A DNA stretch of 64,000 nt, from positions 88,292 to 152,291 of the forward strand of contig MNCI01020108.1 in the NCBI GenBank assembly GCA_015680685.1, read 5' to 3'. Both the position numbers and the translations under genes were made by a program. Below are positions 1 through 12,379 of this stretch, piece after piece. Positions within the stretch are counted from its first letter, which is position 1; each line of letters opens with the position of its first letter. The notes below the pieces were generated by a model. That model did no database searches and had not been told where the DNA came from. It saw nothing but the letters and a program-made list of their open reading frames with translations. The stretch is from Gnetum montanum. Taxonomy: Eukaryota; Streptophyta; Gnetopsida; Gnetales; Gnetaceae.

Positions 1-29
1 TGGCGTAGATGAATCTACAGGCTAAGTAT

Positions 30-179
30 CCGACGTAAACGCTGGCGTAAGCATGTAGCATATACACTAGGGTCTATCTGCAGCGTAAACGCTGGCGTAA
101 GCGTGTAGCGTATACGCTAGGGTTTTTCTGCAGCGTAAACGCTGGCGTAAGCGTGTAGCGTATACGCTAGGGTTTGTGT
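30..179. repeat. 50 bp tandem repeat, three units
   Basis: Units at about 30-79, 80-129 and 130-179 repeat with a period of exactly 50. Each carries CGTAAACGCTGGCGTAAGC followed by a GTAGC(G/A)TATAC(G/A)CTAGGGT core. The second and third units are almost identical; the first has several transitions. Confidence 0.85.
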
Positions 180-1173
180 GCAGACGCTGAAGAATCAACA
201 GCGTAAACACCGAGTCAGGTTTGAACAGGGCAGCGAAGACGCTGATGAGCATAGACGCTGATGAATGTGCAATCTATTTAAGCGAAGGGTCCTCCTTCTA
301 GCGCCAAAAACTGTGCCGACCGAAATCGTCGGTGCGAGGCTGGAACGTTACAGGCACCGAAAGAAAAACGGACAAGCACGGTCGACCCTGCCTCCGCTTG
401 AGGGCGAGCTGGAGTGGACGAAGGCAAAGTGCTTTGAATGGTCCGCACGCGGATCAAACAAGGGCTTCCCTAAGCGCCACTGAAGTGTTATACGCTGGGT
501 TGTGTATCATAGGGCGTAAACGACAAAATAGGCGTAGAGCGTAAGCGTAGAGGGGCGTAAACAACGCCGAGCATGAACAGCATAAACAGAGACAGCCCAA
601 CGTAAGCGTATACAGGCGTAAACAGCGTAAGCAAATACAAAGGGCGTAAACAGATGCAAACGGCGTAAACAGTTGGCGTACACAGACACAGACGGAGCGT
701 AAACGTAAGCAGGCGTGAACGATGCGTGGGCCAAATTGACGTAAAACTATAAAAGAACTTGCAACAAGCATGAACAGTGGATTATAGAGTTAAAATGTTG
801 TGCACCGATCTAACGCAGTTGTGTAGAGACACAAGGCGGACGTAAAGCCCCGGTGGATGGAGGGATGCAGCCGGCTGACACGGCAGGCGGATCGTGGACT
901 GTGCTCAGCGTATAGGACTTCCAGCGTAAGCATAAGAGAAAGGGGGTTTCTGCAGCGTAATTGCTCTGGGTCTGCTCTCGTAAATTTTTGCGGACCTCGT
1001 GAATGCGGAAAACTGGGCTAATTATAGGGGTAGGGTTACCGGGAAAATCGGACGGGGAGACACGTGGCGTATAGACCGGGCGTTACAATTTAGAAACATG
1101 GTATACGCTGGGCGTATACGTTACAACAGGTCGGCGTATACGCTGGGCGTAATACGCCGGGCGTGTACGCTAG

Positions 1174-1300
1174 ATGGATGCTGGGCGTAATACGCTGGGG
1201 CGTATACGCTGATGGATGCTGGTGTAATATGCTGGGACGTATACGCTAATGGATGCTGGCGTAATACGTTGGGGCGTATACGCTGATGGATGCTGGACGT
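1174..1300. repeat. 37-38 bp tandem repeat, three and a half units
   Basis: ATGGATGCTGG recurs at 1174, 1212, 1249 and 1286. The first three are each followed by a GTAATA(C/T)G(C/T)TGG and a CGTATACGCT word. The last unit breaks off into GACGTCGACTTGCTTC, which recurs in altered form near 1406. Confidence 0.85.
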
Positions 1301-1699
1301 CGACTTGCTTCAATTCTTGCTCCTGTTGCACCTACTGAGCGTATGTGAAGCGTATGCTGAGCGTCAGGCGTATACGCTAGCGAGTGTTGGGCGTATACGC
1401 CGAAGGACGTCCACTTGCTTCAATCCTTACTCTTCAGTGTAATCTTCATGCTGCCATTGGAGATCCTGTCGTCGAGCGTGTGCATCTGTCGTGCCTGGGC
1501 GTGTGCGCCGGAGAGCGAGGCGTATACGCTGGGCATAGACGCCTGGCGTAGACGTTGGGCGTACATGCTGGGCGTATACGCTGGCACAGCACTTAGTGAA
1601 AAACCTATAGCTTGATTCTCAAAATTTGCTCTGTGTGACTTCAAATGTGGCCAAAATCATCTGTGGGTCATGGGGATCCGCTTCCTGTCGGACAGATGC

Positions 1700-2990
1700 T
1701 AAACTCAAAGATTTTTGTGGTGTTTCACTTGCTAATACAGAAGTCTATTGATGAACTTGAAGTAAATTTTAATAGGATGTCCAAATGGATATATGAAAAT
1801 GTCACAACTCGCATTGAGATAGTCAAGGAGAGGATCATGCAAAACAAGTCAAGTAATCACACTAAACAAAGGATACATAACCAAGAAACAACTAGGAACA
1901 CTTTTCGGCAAACAAGAAAAATGGCTAAAGAAAGTGAGGCTGTAAACCATAGATGAAGATAATAAATGTGAAATCTACATATATGACCATCTAAAGGGCC
2001 ATTGCCCAATCTTTTTGCATTTACAAGAGTATTGGGTAGGTGCCTTAAATCTGAAGTTTGTGCAAAAGCACATGCTTGGGAGATTTCCTCTTCCACAAGG
2101 TAATTATAGATAGTTCCACAATTGATTGTACCATCCTAGGAGGACTTATTACCAACCTTAACATGGTTATTAACTATAGTGGCAACAACCAAAATTTTGG
2201 CAAATGCCACCACCAAATTAGTACTATTTGTCCTATCTACTAAAATCACACAGATATTACGTTCAACACCTTATTTTTCCAACTAGTTCAACATCCTCTA
2301 CTTCAAATTGCCAGTATCACTCTCTCAAGTACCATTAACCCATGACATCCCTTGAAGGATCACCACCTCATGCCTCTTACCATCCATCCTACCCTTGATA
2401 TTCTCATATTCTACCTCATTATATGCCACTACCAATAACACATGAAGGTTCAGCACCCCAATATCAACAAATGAATGTCACTTTTGTTGCAAATGTGCAA
2501 AAACATGCTGACACTAGTGGGTCTCAACTGCCACATAGGAAACGTCCCTTCTGGAGGAAAGGTTGTAAGCTAAGGTAGACCATGCATGGACCCACCATAT
2601 CACCGAGCTAGCACAAGGCCAATTTGGTGCACCACCTTCCTTATCTCAACCACCGTTCTCTAATCATACGCAAGGGCCACCATCCATCAATACTTCAATC
2701 CCAAATCCAAACAATGAATTTAACAATATGGGAAGAAAAATAAATCCATGAATATCATATCATGATCAAGGGTACGATCATGGGCTAGACATCCATAATG
2801 TTAACGCACCTCATACCTTGACCCACCATACAGGTAACAATGAAGTGTGTGATCAACAATTTTTCTACCTAGCCATCACACGAACAATAGACACCCAGTG
2901 GCTAGGGCATGAATGGTTACCAATGTTTCATACATGCATGGATCCTATTTATCCATTTATTAATCCTTGTCATGGCCAAATGTTTAGTTG
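1700..2990 (+). pseudogene. Gag remnant of an Athila/Tat-type Ty3-gypsy element (gag-only copy)
   Basis: A broken plus-strand frame. Residues near 1735-1845 (KSIDELEVNFNRM...VTTRIEIVKERI) match the same segment of the minus-strand gags near 18720-18900 and 24290-24480 (KSINELETRLDKM...VTTYIKTVEERI). Codons near 2310-2560 carry the Tyr/Pro-rich gag C-terminal part seen also at 23640-23840 on the minus strand, ending in a basic patch (HRKRPFWRKG). No CCHC zinc knuckle, protease, reverse transcriptase or integrase follows; the sequence runs straight into the family's spacer near 3000. The 5' part is missing: the GC-rich repeat block ends just before it. It is dead coding DNA with frame breaks throughout. 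The assignment rests on similarity between copies inside this window. Confidence 0.6.
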
Positions 2991-4467
2991 TGGGGGTTAC
3001 CCCCCATTCTAAGCTTTGGGATTCTTAAGTGTTTTTCACCTTTTTGTTTTACATCTTCTTATTTTACTTCTTGTTTTCATGTTATTAATCTTTCCTAATT
3101 TTTTTTACACCATCATTAGTACATTTGCTATTTCTTGAAAATTTTACGCTTTCTTTTATATTTTCTTTTATTTTATTTTGGTGTGATTTCCTAATTTTTT
3201 GTTAATGAGTGTCAAGTACAGTGGTAATGCATTGTTTGATGGTGGTATGTACTATTTTGTTATTTGATTGTTGGTGTCTAGATTCTAGCTTTGAATTTTG
3301 TTATTGATGATTAGGACATGGTTCTTTTTCGTGCAATAGGCAGTGAGTCCACAACATCCATCCATCCACCAACTCTATGGTTTTTCTTGTTCTAGAAACA
3401 TGTAGTCCCTTTTTCATTAATGAAACTTTAACAAATTTGTGACTTTGGTAGTTTTTAGAATTGAAAAGGATTCAAAGGTTTGAATAGGATGTGACTTCAA
3501 GGGGATTTTGTATTCTTTGTGCCTTTCTATTTTCCTAGGTGCATGTGTGTTTTTATAGATTTCTTACCATTTTATGTCAACCAATAAAATAAAGTTGAAT
3601 TAGTCTTTTCATGGTGTGGTTCTCATCATAAAAAATGATGGGAATTCAAAGCACACCCCTTAGACAAAATAAATGCATGTGTCTTTGCATGGTGTGGTTC
3701 CTCTTTTGGTTTGAAGTTATTCAAGGGCATAAAAGGCCTATGACTGCTTTGGGGAGGACCCACTTGCATATCTTTTGATTGGGTTTGTTACGTTATTTAC
3801 CCTTAGACACTCTTACAATTAATTTTTTTTATTTACCTAATCAATAGCATCCAATTGTATACATCTTCACAACAATTTTTAGTGAACCTTTCTTTTTATT
3901 ATTGTGAATTCCTACACCCTCTTCAAATATTTCCTTATGTTGAAATTTTTCAAATTTAATGGACTACTTATCTATTTTATCCTATCTGTTAGCCTTCCTG
4001 ATAACACTACTAAAGGAATCAATTTATCACAATAACAACCTAGCTGAGTGTAATCATTGACAAGGTAAGGAATTTAATAGCTATGTGTTACACATTGCAT
4101 ACTAATTAACGATTTTGCTGTGATTGCAGTGGGAAGTATGGACTGGAAGTAGGACTATCTTCACCAAGGATGATGTGACAATACCACATGATGAGGATCA
4201 TTCATGATTGATGGATCTTCTCTCTCACTCTTCAATTGCCAAGAGGCATTGGATGTTGGTTTTATCCATGGTGTTCACTTCTCTTATCATAAACATCCAA
4301 TTTTGTAAAGATTGTAACTCTATATACTTGGGCACTCAAAGTCTATCTATTCCATTTGAGTAAATTTGTATGTCAATCAATAATCCCATACCTTCCCAAT
4401 ATTTTTTAAGGAACTTGTTTCTCCTCTTCATCACTTGAGGATGAGTTTTTATTCAGTTGTGGGGATA
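2991..4467 (+). other. Non-coding spacer of the gag-only element, ending at its polypurine tract
   Basis: An AT-rich, T-rich stretch with no credible ORF. It aligns by eye with 7226-7861 plus 13643-14220 and with 52812-54000 (shared landmarks: TTTTGTTTTACAT, a TGATTTCAAG(A/G)GGATTT word, and TGGGGAGGA(C/T)C followed by ACTTGCATA). The end, CCCATACCTTCCCAA then TTCAGTTGTGGGGATA, matches 17772-17858 and is the polypurine-like junction before the LTR. Confidence 0.65.
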
Positions 4468-5331
4468 TGATGAAGCACATTTCTTTGTTTGCTCCAATGT
4501 CAGGTATTTGATGTCAGAGCCTCAACGTTGGGTATCTGATGCGACATTAGGTATCTAACGTCAGGGGGTATAAGTTGGCTTATAAATATAGTGCCTATGT
4601 TCCTGATTTGGCATGAGTTTTTGATAGTTTTCAATCAAAGTAGTGAAGCTCTTGCAATTTATTCTCTATAGAGTTAGAATATTTCCTGAGTGCCTATAAA
4701 AGAATTCTAAGTGTGTGGGGTTCTTTGTTCAAACACTGATGTACCTGAGTGCAACAATGTGATGGAAATAAAAATGAACTCTTTTGATAATCTTTGCAGC
4801 ACTGAGAATAGATTAATGTTTTCTTCAATGCACTTTACTTTCATGCACTTTAGTTTCATGCACTTTACTTTAATGTATTTGAATTAAGTAATTACTTTTC
4901 AGTTGTTAATGAACACAAGAATGACCACTTTGAGCATACATATAGTGTTTGGTAATCCAATAATGCTTAACATTTGGCAGCCCAACAACACTATATGTGT
5001 TTAGGATGTGTCCAGGAAAGTGGAATAGGTACTTGTGTCAGGCTAGCTAGACTAGTTTAGATCTTATTTTCTAATGTTCATTATCTTAATCAATTTACAT
5101 TTTTATCATCATTAGGAGTAGCATAGAATTAGAGATAACATCATATGCTTCACTTTGGACTAAACCATACGTGACAAAGCTACCACTAGTCCAACTGGTA
5201 AGACAACGAACTATGATCAAAGCATAACGATCTAGATACCACAACTAGTTCCATCCACAGAATTCAATCAAATCACACATGAACAATTGTGATTTGTATG
5301 GTTGGATGTAGGGATACCTTACTACTCATCA
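4468..5331 (+). repeat. LTR of Athila/Tat-type element
   Basis: It starts TGATGAAGCAC after a purine-rich GTGGGGATA and ends CTCATCA. It aligns with 17859-18706 on the same strand and with 19380-20830 and 25763-26695 on the opposite strand. It carries a TATA-like TATAAATA near 4581. It is the 3' LTR of the gag-only remnant on its left. It may also have served as 5' LTR for the element on its right, but no primer-binding site follows; integrase-side sequence resumes within about 100 bases. Confidence 0.75.
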
Positions 5332-5537
5332 CCAAGGAATGCGAGCATGCATTATAGCATCTCAAGAAGAAGCTCATGAAAACTACAATTCTATGAACAC
5401 CTGACTAGTTTAGACCTTTTCACATTATGATGTATGTATTAAATTATGCCTTGGAAGTTATGCTCATGTAGTTCGATGATTAGAAACATCCTAATTATAT
5501 TCATTGTGCAAGAAAAAACATTGTGGGTACATAGCTC

Positions 5538-5760
5538 AATTATACCACAATAAAAAAGGAATTGATGGTGATGGTGTTTGCCTTGGAAAAATTCAAGCAC
5601 TATGTGCTTGGGTACAAGGTGTTCATGCACATAGATCATAGTGTAATTTAATTCCTCATGAATAAACCAACAGTGAGACCCATATTATGTGATGGCTTGT
5701 GATATAAGGAATTCAATCTTACAATGGTAGATTGAAAGGGAACTGAGAATGTAGTTGCTA
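5538..5760 (+). pseudogene. RNase H remnant of the Ty3-gypsy pol
   Basis: The frame starting NYTTIKKELMVMVFALEKF continues HYVLGYKVFMHIDHS and, after stops, ENVVAN near 5748. This is the RT-proximal RNase H block of Ty3/gypsy elements (family pattern: T..EKELLAVV.A..KFR.YL...K....TDH). Several stops interrupt it. Upstream reverse transcriptase motifs, including the YxDD box, were not found between the LTR end at 5331 and this point. It lies directly upstream of integrase, as expected for gypsy order. Confidence 0.7.
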
Positions 5761-6029
5761 ATTAGTTGTCTTGGTTATGATGGAATAACAAAGAGGAGAG
5801 CCCATTATGGGATTAGTTTTCTAATGAACTTCTCTTTGGAAAGGCTATAACTGAATAAATGCCCACTAAACTTAATTGGTATGATCACATTCTTACCTAT
5901 CTTCTTATCCAAGAGATACCATAAAAGCGGGACCACAAGAAGAAACAATAGTTTCTTCACGAAGAAAAATGCTTCATGGAGATCAACAAACACCTTTACA
6001 AGCTGTGCACCGATGGCCTAGTTTGTTGG

Positions 6030-7115
6030 TGTGTTCCTGATGTTGATTAACTATGCATTCTCTAAGATGCTCATAAGGGTCCTTGTGGGGGCCACTATGC
6101 TAGGAGACACACACCCATTAAGATCCTTATGGAAAGGTATTATTGGCCAATACTTTTCAAGGATGCTCACTAATTTGTTTAGTCTTGTGAATTTTGTTAA
6201 TATGATGGTGGGATGACTACTCATATGAAGGGACCTTAGTAGTAGATCCAACCATTGGAGTCCTTCAACATCTAGAGCATTAACTTCATGGATCCCATCA
6301 CATCCATGTCAAATGAAAAGTTGTACATCATAATTGCTATTAACTATTGTACAAAATGGATGGAAGCTACAGCTGTCACTAATTGCACATTTTCTATGGC
6401 TACTTGGTTTGTACAACAATATGTTGTAAATAGGTTTGGGGTGCCATGTGCAATTATTTCTGATAATGGTACTCATTTTACAAGCACTATCTTTCAAAAA
6501 CTCATAGAACTCTTGGGGTTGAAAATAAATTAACACCCTACCACCCCCAAGCCAATGCTCATGCAGAGGTTACAAATAGGGAAATCACAAAGATACTAAT
6601 AAGAACTATTAGTAAATATAGGAGGGATTGGAGCATGAAACTCCATGATGCCCTTTGGGCCTACCACTCCTCTTTGAAACTTCCTATTGGCTACTCTCCC
6701 TATGACCTTGTGTACAAAAAATTGTCAACTCTTCTAATTCAAACTAAGCTTTGTACACTATCAACGATTTATGACCTTGACCTTAACCTAAGTATAACAC
6801 AAAAAGAAATATTGACTTGCTAGAAAAGAACTGATTGGTAGCCCTATCATCCAACAAAGTGCACAAGACATTCAACAAGCAAATACATGACCTTAGAATA
6901 AGAAAATTCAAATTTCAATTGGAAAATAGGGTCCTCTACTAGAATTCCACACATGTACCATAATGAACCAAGTTCCAAACATTGTAGGAGGTGCCTTATG
7001 TTATCCATGATACCTTTCCTTATGGGGCCATGATAATATACAAACTTGAAAGTCCAAACAAGAAACTACTAGTCAATATGCAACAAATCAAACCTTTCCA
7101 TGAGCCTAAGTGAGC
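6030..7115 (+). pseudogene. Integrase remnant of the Ty3-gypsy pol
   Basis: A zinc-finger-like GGHYARRHT...YYWPILFKDAH stretch lies near 6085-6170. The catalytic core (6280-6533) shows INFMDPI, where the family's first Asp is Asn, and IISDNGTHF with the second Asp intact. After a frameshift near 6533 the frame continues with AEVTNREI, which holds the catalytic Glu, then a DWSMKLHDALWAYHSS block (6630-6690) typical of Athila/Tat integrases. A C-terminal FPYGAMIIYKLE...KPFHEPK segment ends near 7115. The protein would be inactive: frameshifts, stops and a changed first Asp. Confidence 0.8.
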
Positions 7116-7861
7116 CAGTAACGAAAAATCCTCAATGGATGGACACACACGCTAAATTTTTTAAATCTCCTCCTTCCAACTTAGTCATGGGGGAGATGGC
7201 CATCCATGTTGATCCATTAAAGTGCCTCCTCAATTTTTACGCTCTTTTGTTTTACATCCTCTTTTAGTAGATTTTTCTCTTTCTTTAATATTTTACAAAT
7301 TCTTCTATATTTTACTTTTTTTAGTTTGGGTTTTTCTAATGTTTTCCTAATGTTTTGTTTTGTTTTTCTTTAATGCTAATAGGACTAAATGCAACTATAG
7401 CTATTGATTAATGGTGGTTTGTATTATAATGTTATTTGATTGTTAATGTTTGGATTTTATCTTTGAATTTTGGTATTAATAACTAAGACATGGCTTCTTT
7501 TTTATGATAATAGGTAGTGAGTCCATGTCATCCACCCATCCACAAAACTCTATGATGTTCCCTTGTTTTGGAAGTATGAGGTCCCTTCTTAAAAAAAGCT
7601 TATAATGAACTTGTGACCTTGGTACTTTCCAAAATTGGGAAGGATTAAATGGGAAAGACAAGGGTGTGATTTCAAGAGGATTTGATGCTCTCTATACTTT
7701 CCTACCCTCTTGGGTGCATGAGTGTTCTTATGGATTTCTCACCATTCTACTATCGACCAATAACAAGAAGCTAAAAGTCTTTACATGGTGCGGTTCCCAT
7801 CAAAAACAAATAAAAATATAAAACATAAAAAAAATAATGAAAATTCAAAGCACACACCTTA
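7116..7861 (+). other. Spacer downstream of integrase, left part
   Basis: A short purine-rich CATGGGGGAGATGG lies at about 7186, right after the integrase C-terminus; the same signature occurs at 52815 and 2986 in sister copies. The rest is T-rich and non-coding and aligns with 3020-3660. It is cut by the copia insertion at 7861. Confidence 0.6.
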
Positions 7862-8226
7862 TGAAGAATCTAAAGGGCCCTAGATCTATGATCTAAGCTT
7901 AAAGAAAATAAAGAACATTGTTAGAACAAGCATACTTTTATAAAACTTTCTTTCTTCTATATCTCTTCTATATTTTCAATGAATATGTGTTGTTACAATT
8001 GTATAGGCCTTGATCTCCCAAGAATAGATTTGGAGAGATAAGCATGAATCTTAGAAATCATGGGGATGATCCTTATCATCTTATTTAAAGATCTTGTTAA
8101 TATAGGATGAACTAAACATGGAATTGGATAAGAATTACATGAATATGATCTCATCTTATTTAATATAGATTTATAGATGAGATCTATCTAATTCTATTGT
8201 AAAACATTTAGTTATCATATTCCACA
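7862..8226 (-). repeat. Copia 3' LTR
   Basis: 365 bp, partner of 13277-13642. The flanking bases on the left are CCTTA. The adjacent internal base (8227) begins the polypurine tract. Confidence 0.93.
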
Positions 8227-8237
8227 AACCCTCCAAT
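8227..8237 (-). promoter_or_regulatory. Copia polypurine tract
   Basis: On the minus strand ATTGGAGGGTT lies immediately before the 3' LTR start TGTGGAAT. Its position and purine content fit the plus-strand primer site. Confidence 0.6.
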
Positions 8238-8349
8238 GATGGTAAGAGGTTCCACTCCAAGGAATTATTTAAAAGATTCAAACTTCTCATGACTCAGAAT
8301 CTTGGTAAAAATAATTATCATTTGTGCTTTAGTCACATAATGTTCCGTG

Positions 8350-9730
8350 TTGAGTATGTTGTCTTAGATTAAGCTTCTAAGATGATGATGCTTGATATCT
8401 ATGTGTTTGGAATGCCCATGATGAATAGGATTGTGTGCCATCACAATAGCACTTGTGCTATCATAGTATAAGAAAATGGAAGATTCAAGTGTATATCCCA
8501 TTTTAGTGAAAATGGAGTGGATCCATATGGTCTAAAGTAGTAGCATTTGATGCAGCTATGTATTCTACTTTTGCTATTGAGAATGACTATAGATTACTTC
8601 TTTTCTCCCAGGGAGATAAGTGATAGATCAAAGAACAAACAAAAACCAAAAGTTAACTTTCAATCTTCAAGGTCACCTTCCCAATCTACATTAGTGTATC
8701 CCTATATCTTGAAATTTTTATGTCGATGAAATTTGATCCCATAATTTGTAGTAGTTTTTAGGTATCGCAAAACTCATTTCGTAACTCTCTAATGTGATTC
8801 ATGGAAATCTTGCATGAACCAAGAGAGGTAATTTACAACAAATTAGATGTCTAGACAAGTGTTAGGGAGACAGATGAGACTACCAACAAGGAATCGATAT
8901 AGTGAAGGATTGATGAATGGGATGTGTCATCCTTGGTAAGTTTTGTACCAAGGGATAGTGGTGTATCTAAAAGATTATAATTAATCATGCCAAATTTCTC
9001 AATTAAGGATTGGACAAATTTCATTTAGCATATGAAAATTGATTTTGTTCTTCGGATAACTTAAAAACACAAAAAATATGACATCTTTCCCAGATCAAAC
9101 ATTTCAGATTCATTCTTCATAGCATTAAGAAAATTATTTCCTAATGCAATTGTAGATGAAAAATAGATTAAATCATCTACATATAAACAAACAAAAATAA
9201 AATCATCTCCAAATACCTTTATGTATATAGTTGTTTGGGACTGAATATTGGTGAAGCCTTCTTACATGAAAAATACATGAATACGTGTGTACCATGCATA
9301 TGAAGCTTACTTGAGTCTGTATAATGTTTTATGGAGCTTGTAAACATGATTTCGTTTTCCTTCGTTAATGAAGCCTAGTGGTTGCTCTACATAAACTTCT
9401 TCATTAGAGACACCATTAAGAAATGCAAATGGGACATCTAGTTGATAAACCACATAACTAGCTTGTGTAAAAATGGCAAGAAATATTCTCATGGATTCCA
9501 TCCATGAAAAAAGAGCAAAGTTATCACCAAAGTCTTTTCCTTACTGTTGGAGATATCTTTTGGCAACTAGGCGAGCTTTGAATTTTTCAATTTCACCATA
9601 TTGATTTCTTTTAATTTTAAATATCCATTTTAAACCAATTATTGGCTTACTAGGTGGAGGAGGAACTAGGTTCCAAGTTTTTTTTTGTGAATTTATTGCA
9701 AATATTTTACTATGACAATAATCCAACAGG
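8350..9730 (-). pseudogene. Copia reverse transcriptase and RNase H
   Basis: The reverse transcriptase begins with WNLVPPPPSKPIIGLKWIFKIK (9600-9700), continues with YQLDVPFAFLNG (first catalytic Asp, near 9440) and has an intact YVDD box near 9175. Copia RNase H follows at about 8360-8610, ending in a SAIVMAHNPIHHGHSKHIDIKHHHLRS-like stretch. Frameshifts separate the blocks, so activity is not expected despite the intact YVDD. The interval 9731-11072 between integrase and this block is the usual variable linker, with no recognisable domain. Confidence 0.88.
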
Positions 9731-11072
9731 TATCATGTGCAACTTTGTCAATTATTGATGGTTCCAACAAACCATCATCACTTGCTCCATTGCTGTAAGC
9801 AATGCAAAAAATTCATTCTCCATGGCGATGAAGAGAGCATCTTCAATAGGTTCCACATCCTAGGTTGGCTGAGCATTGGTTTCCTAAAAAGGACTTTGGG
9901 TCATGGACTTACTAAAATTCATATCCAACAATTGTGATGTTGTATGATAGATAGTCAATCATGATGTGGATGGAATCTGCCATAGAGTGGGCATTGTTGA
10001 TGTAGAAAGTGTCCCAAAGAGAATAATTTGTGATAGCACTATTGCAAAATATTGGTTTGTAAGAGGGAATGAGTTCTAATGATGCTGCTGCATAGTATTA
10101 ACCTATGAAACACTATGATTTTTATCCCAATGTGGAGCTACATTGGAAATAGTTTTAGGTGGGATTGATCCCATAAAATGAGAAAATAGATTGTTAGCAA
10201 CTATATAATCTATATCCAAATTCTGGCATTGACAAAAATGTAGAAAATTTTGTCTAGGTAGCTAGGATCCCTACATTATGAGTTGTAAAATAATTGATTA
10301 AGGGTGTCCAATGAGCAGGTGTGTATATTTGGCCTTCGGTGTGCTAGAATGTAGCAAGAGATGATAACGTTGATGATGCAACAGAAAAATTAGAAAAAAT
10401 AATACCTTTATGGTCATGCTAGTGTTGCAAATGATCAATAGAAAAATCTAGTTGTTGGTTTGGGTTTATTATCACAGTAGATTCTTGTGAGGATTTGTAG
10501 CTGAACTGTAGATATTCTAGGTTGACAATAGTAGGCATGTTTTCTCCTATGCTGCTACGGAAAAAATAGTCCACCAAAGGTATTTGCTTCTAGAAATCTA
10601 GATGTTGCCATAGTTTAGTATTTTTTGGATAGAAAGATCATCCATTATGCATGTTGGATGATAGGTTTCTATCCCAACCATGTGAGAACAGATGTTGTTG
10701 CTACCTTGTGTGGATGCTATTGTTGAATGGTGATGATGTTGCTTCCATGGCTACTACAAATAAGGGTGAATTCCCATGATAGAAGTTGAAACGCTATGGC
10801 TACAAAATAGATGTGTTGTTTCCTACAAAGTGAATATTATTTTGGTGTTGTTTAATGACCTTTGTAGGTTCCACATCAAACTTGTGTTTTCCTTCATGTT
10901 GATCAGAAATCATATGTTGCCTTGTACATGGTATATAATTTGGCTATAGTCCCACATCAAGTGTACTTTCTCTTACACATTATTTACATGAATTAACTGT
11001 AGATTCATTAAAATGTACATCATGTGACTTTATCACCTTTTTATTTTCAACATCATAACACTTATATGCTTT
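9731..11072 (-). other. Linker between copia integrase and reverse transcriptase
   Basis: About 1.3 kb within the copia body with only short broken frames. Copia elements carry a poorly conserved region here. I see no extra gene in it. Confidence 0.5.
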
Positions 11073-12293
11073 TTATTTTAGAGCATATCCAAGAAAAATA
11101 CAAGGCATAGCTTTCACATCTAATTTTTTCCAATTTTGTATAGGGATTTGCACATAGCAAGAAGAACCAAAAATTTTCAAATGAGAAATATTGGGTGGAT
11201 AATCATGCGATAATTCATATGGTATTTTATTTTGAATTAATCTTGATGGCATCCTATTTAAGAGATAAATTGATGTTGCAAAAGCTTCTACCCAAAACTT
11301 ATTCTCTAAATCTAACATTTGAAGTAGACATCTTGTCATTTCAATCACTATTCTATTTTGTTCAGCAATGTCATTTTGTTGAGGTGTAAATGATATGGTA
11401 GTTTGATGAATAATTCCATTTTTCTTACAAAATTTATCAAATTCATTTGATAAAAACTCACCATCGTGATCTATTTAGATTTTCTTAATTGTATTTCCAC
11501 TTTGATTTTCTACTTCCACCTTGAATTCCTTAAAAAATCCCAATGTTTGATCTTTTAATTTCATAAAATATCCCCAAGAAAATCTTCAAAATTCATCCAC
11601 TATGATTAACATATATCAATTTTTACCTAGGCTCAATGTTTGCATCAGACTGCATAAATCCATATAAACTAGATCTAATTTTTCTTAAGATCTATGTTCT
11701 TTTCTAGGAAACGACAACCTTGTAATTTTTCCTAGTTGACATATGCCACAATCACGATTATCTAGCAAATAAAGTTTTGGCATACCTCTTAAAATTTCTC
11801 CTTTTTGCATGCAGTCCATTGAGCCAAAGTTGACATGTCCTAACCAAGCATGCCATAACCATGTTGTGTCTTTAGTGATAGTGAGGCAATGAACATCCTT
11901 TTGCATCTACAACTTGTACATTTGATTTTTGCTAATAGGGATAGTGGCAATACCTCTATCATCATCAGCCTTACAAATTTTACAAACATCTTTTTCAAAT
12001 TCAACATAATACCCATTGCAACATAATTGCCCCACATTTTATAAATTCTTTAAAAGATCTGGAACAAACTAGATATGGGAAATAACATATTTGTTACCTT
12101 GAGTTGTTGTGAAAGTAAGTGATCTAATCCTGACAATGGTTAACTTCTTCACATTACCTATAGTTATCTTTTCATCATATTTTTCCAAGCTTGAGAACAA
12201 TTTCTTATTCCTTGTCATGTGATTATAGCACCCACTATCAACATACCAAGTATTATTGTTGTTGCCAACATCTGGTACCTTTGTAGAGATCAA
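11073..12293 (-). pseudogene. Copia protease and integrase
   Basis: The protease active site WYVDSGCYNHMT (the copia DSG triad) is at about 12210-12250. The GAG-pre-integrase zinc motif follows (WHAWLGHVNFGSM...CGICQLGK, 11735-11860). The integrase core includes DHDGEF near 11465 and PQQNDIAEQNRIVIEMTR near 11330-11385, which holds the catalytic Glu. It then runs LLNRMPSRLIQNKIPYEL and KIFGSSCYVQIP to GYALK near 11075. The pieces are in different frames with stops between, so this is a broken polyprotein. The order confirms copia rather than gypsy. Confidence 0.88.
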
Positions 12294-12379
12294 GAGTTGA
12301 TCTTCCTCCTTTTCAATATAAAATAATTTCTCACCTTTTTATTGATCTTCATATTCTACAATTTTGCTTTGCTCTTCTT

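Larger units (their letters stand above)
1..1640. repeat. GC-rich block of short tandem and dispersed repeats
   Basis: This block is visibly richer in G and C than the AT-rich DNA that follows. It is made of recurring words: GCGTAAAC and GGCGTAAGC dominate the first 700 bases, and GCGTATACGC and CGCTGGGCGT dominate 1080-1600. Two parts are clearly tandem (30-179 and 1174-1300). The open frames across it give low-complexity peptides (Val-Tyr-Ala, Arg-Leu repeats) that follow the repeat words, so I do not treat them as genes. The block ends where recognisable gag sequence begins near 1700. It could be a satellite-like array, or the GC-rich end of an unrecognised element; I cannot tell which. 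Confidence 0.75.

Noticed and set aside
265-544. Overlapping plus-strand ORFs of 70-72 codons in the GC-rich block
   Set aside because: They lie in repeat-derived sequence, overlap in two frames, lack a recognisable motif, and similar ORFs occur on the other strand.
1-1640. CRISPR-like array
   Set aside because: Units are directly adjacent (50 or 37-38 bp), with no unique spacers and no cas genes; the genome is a plant.
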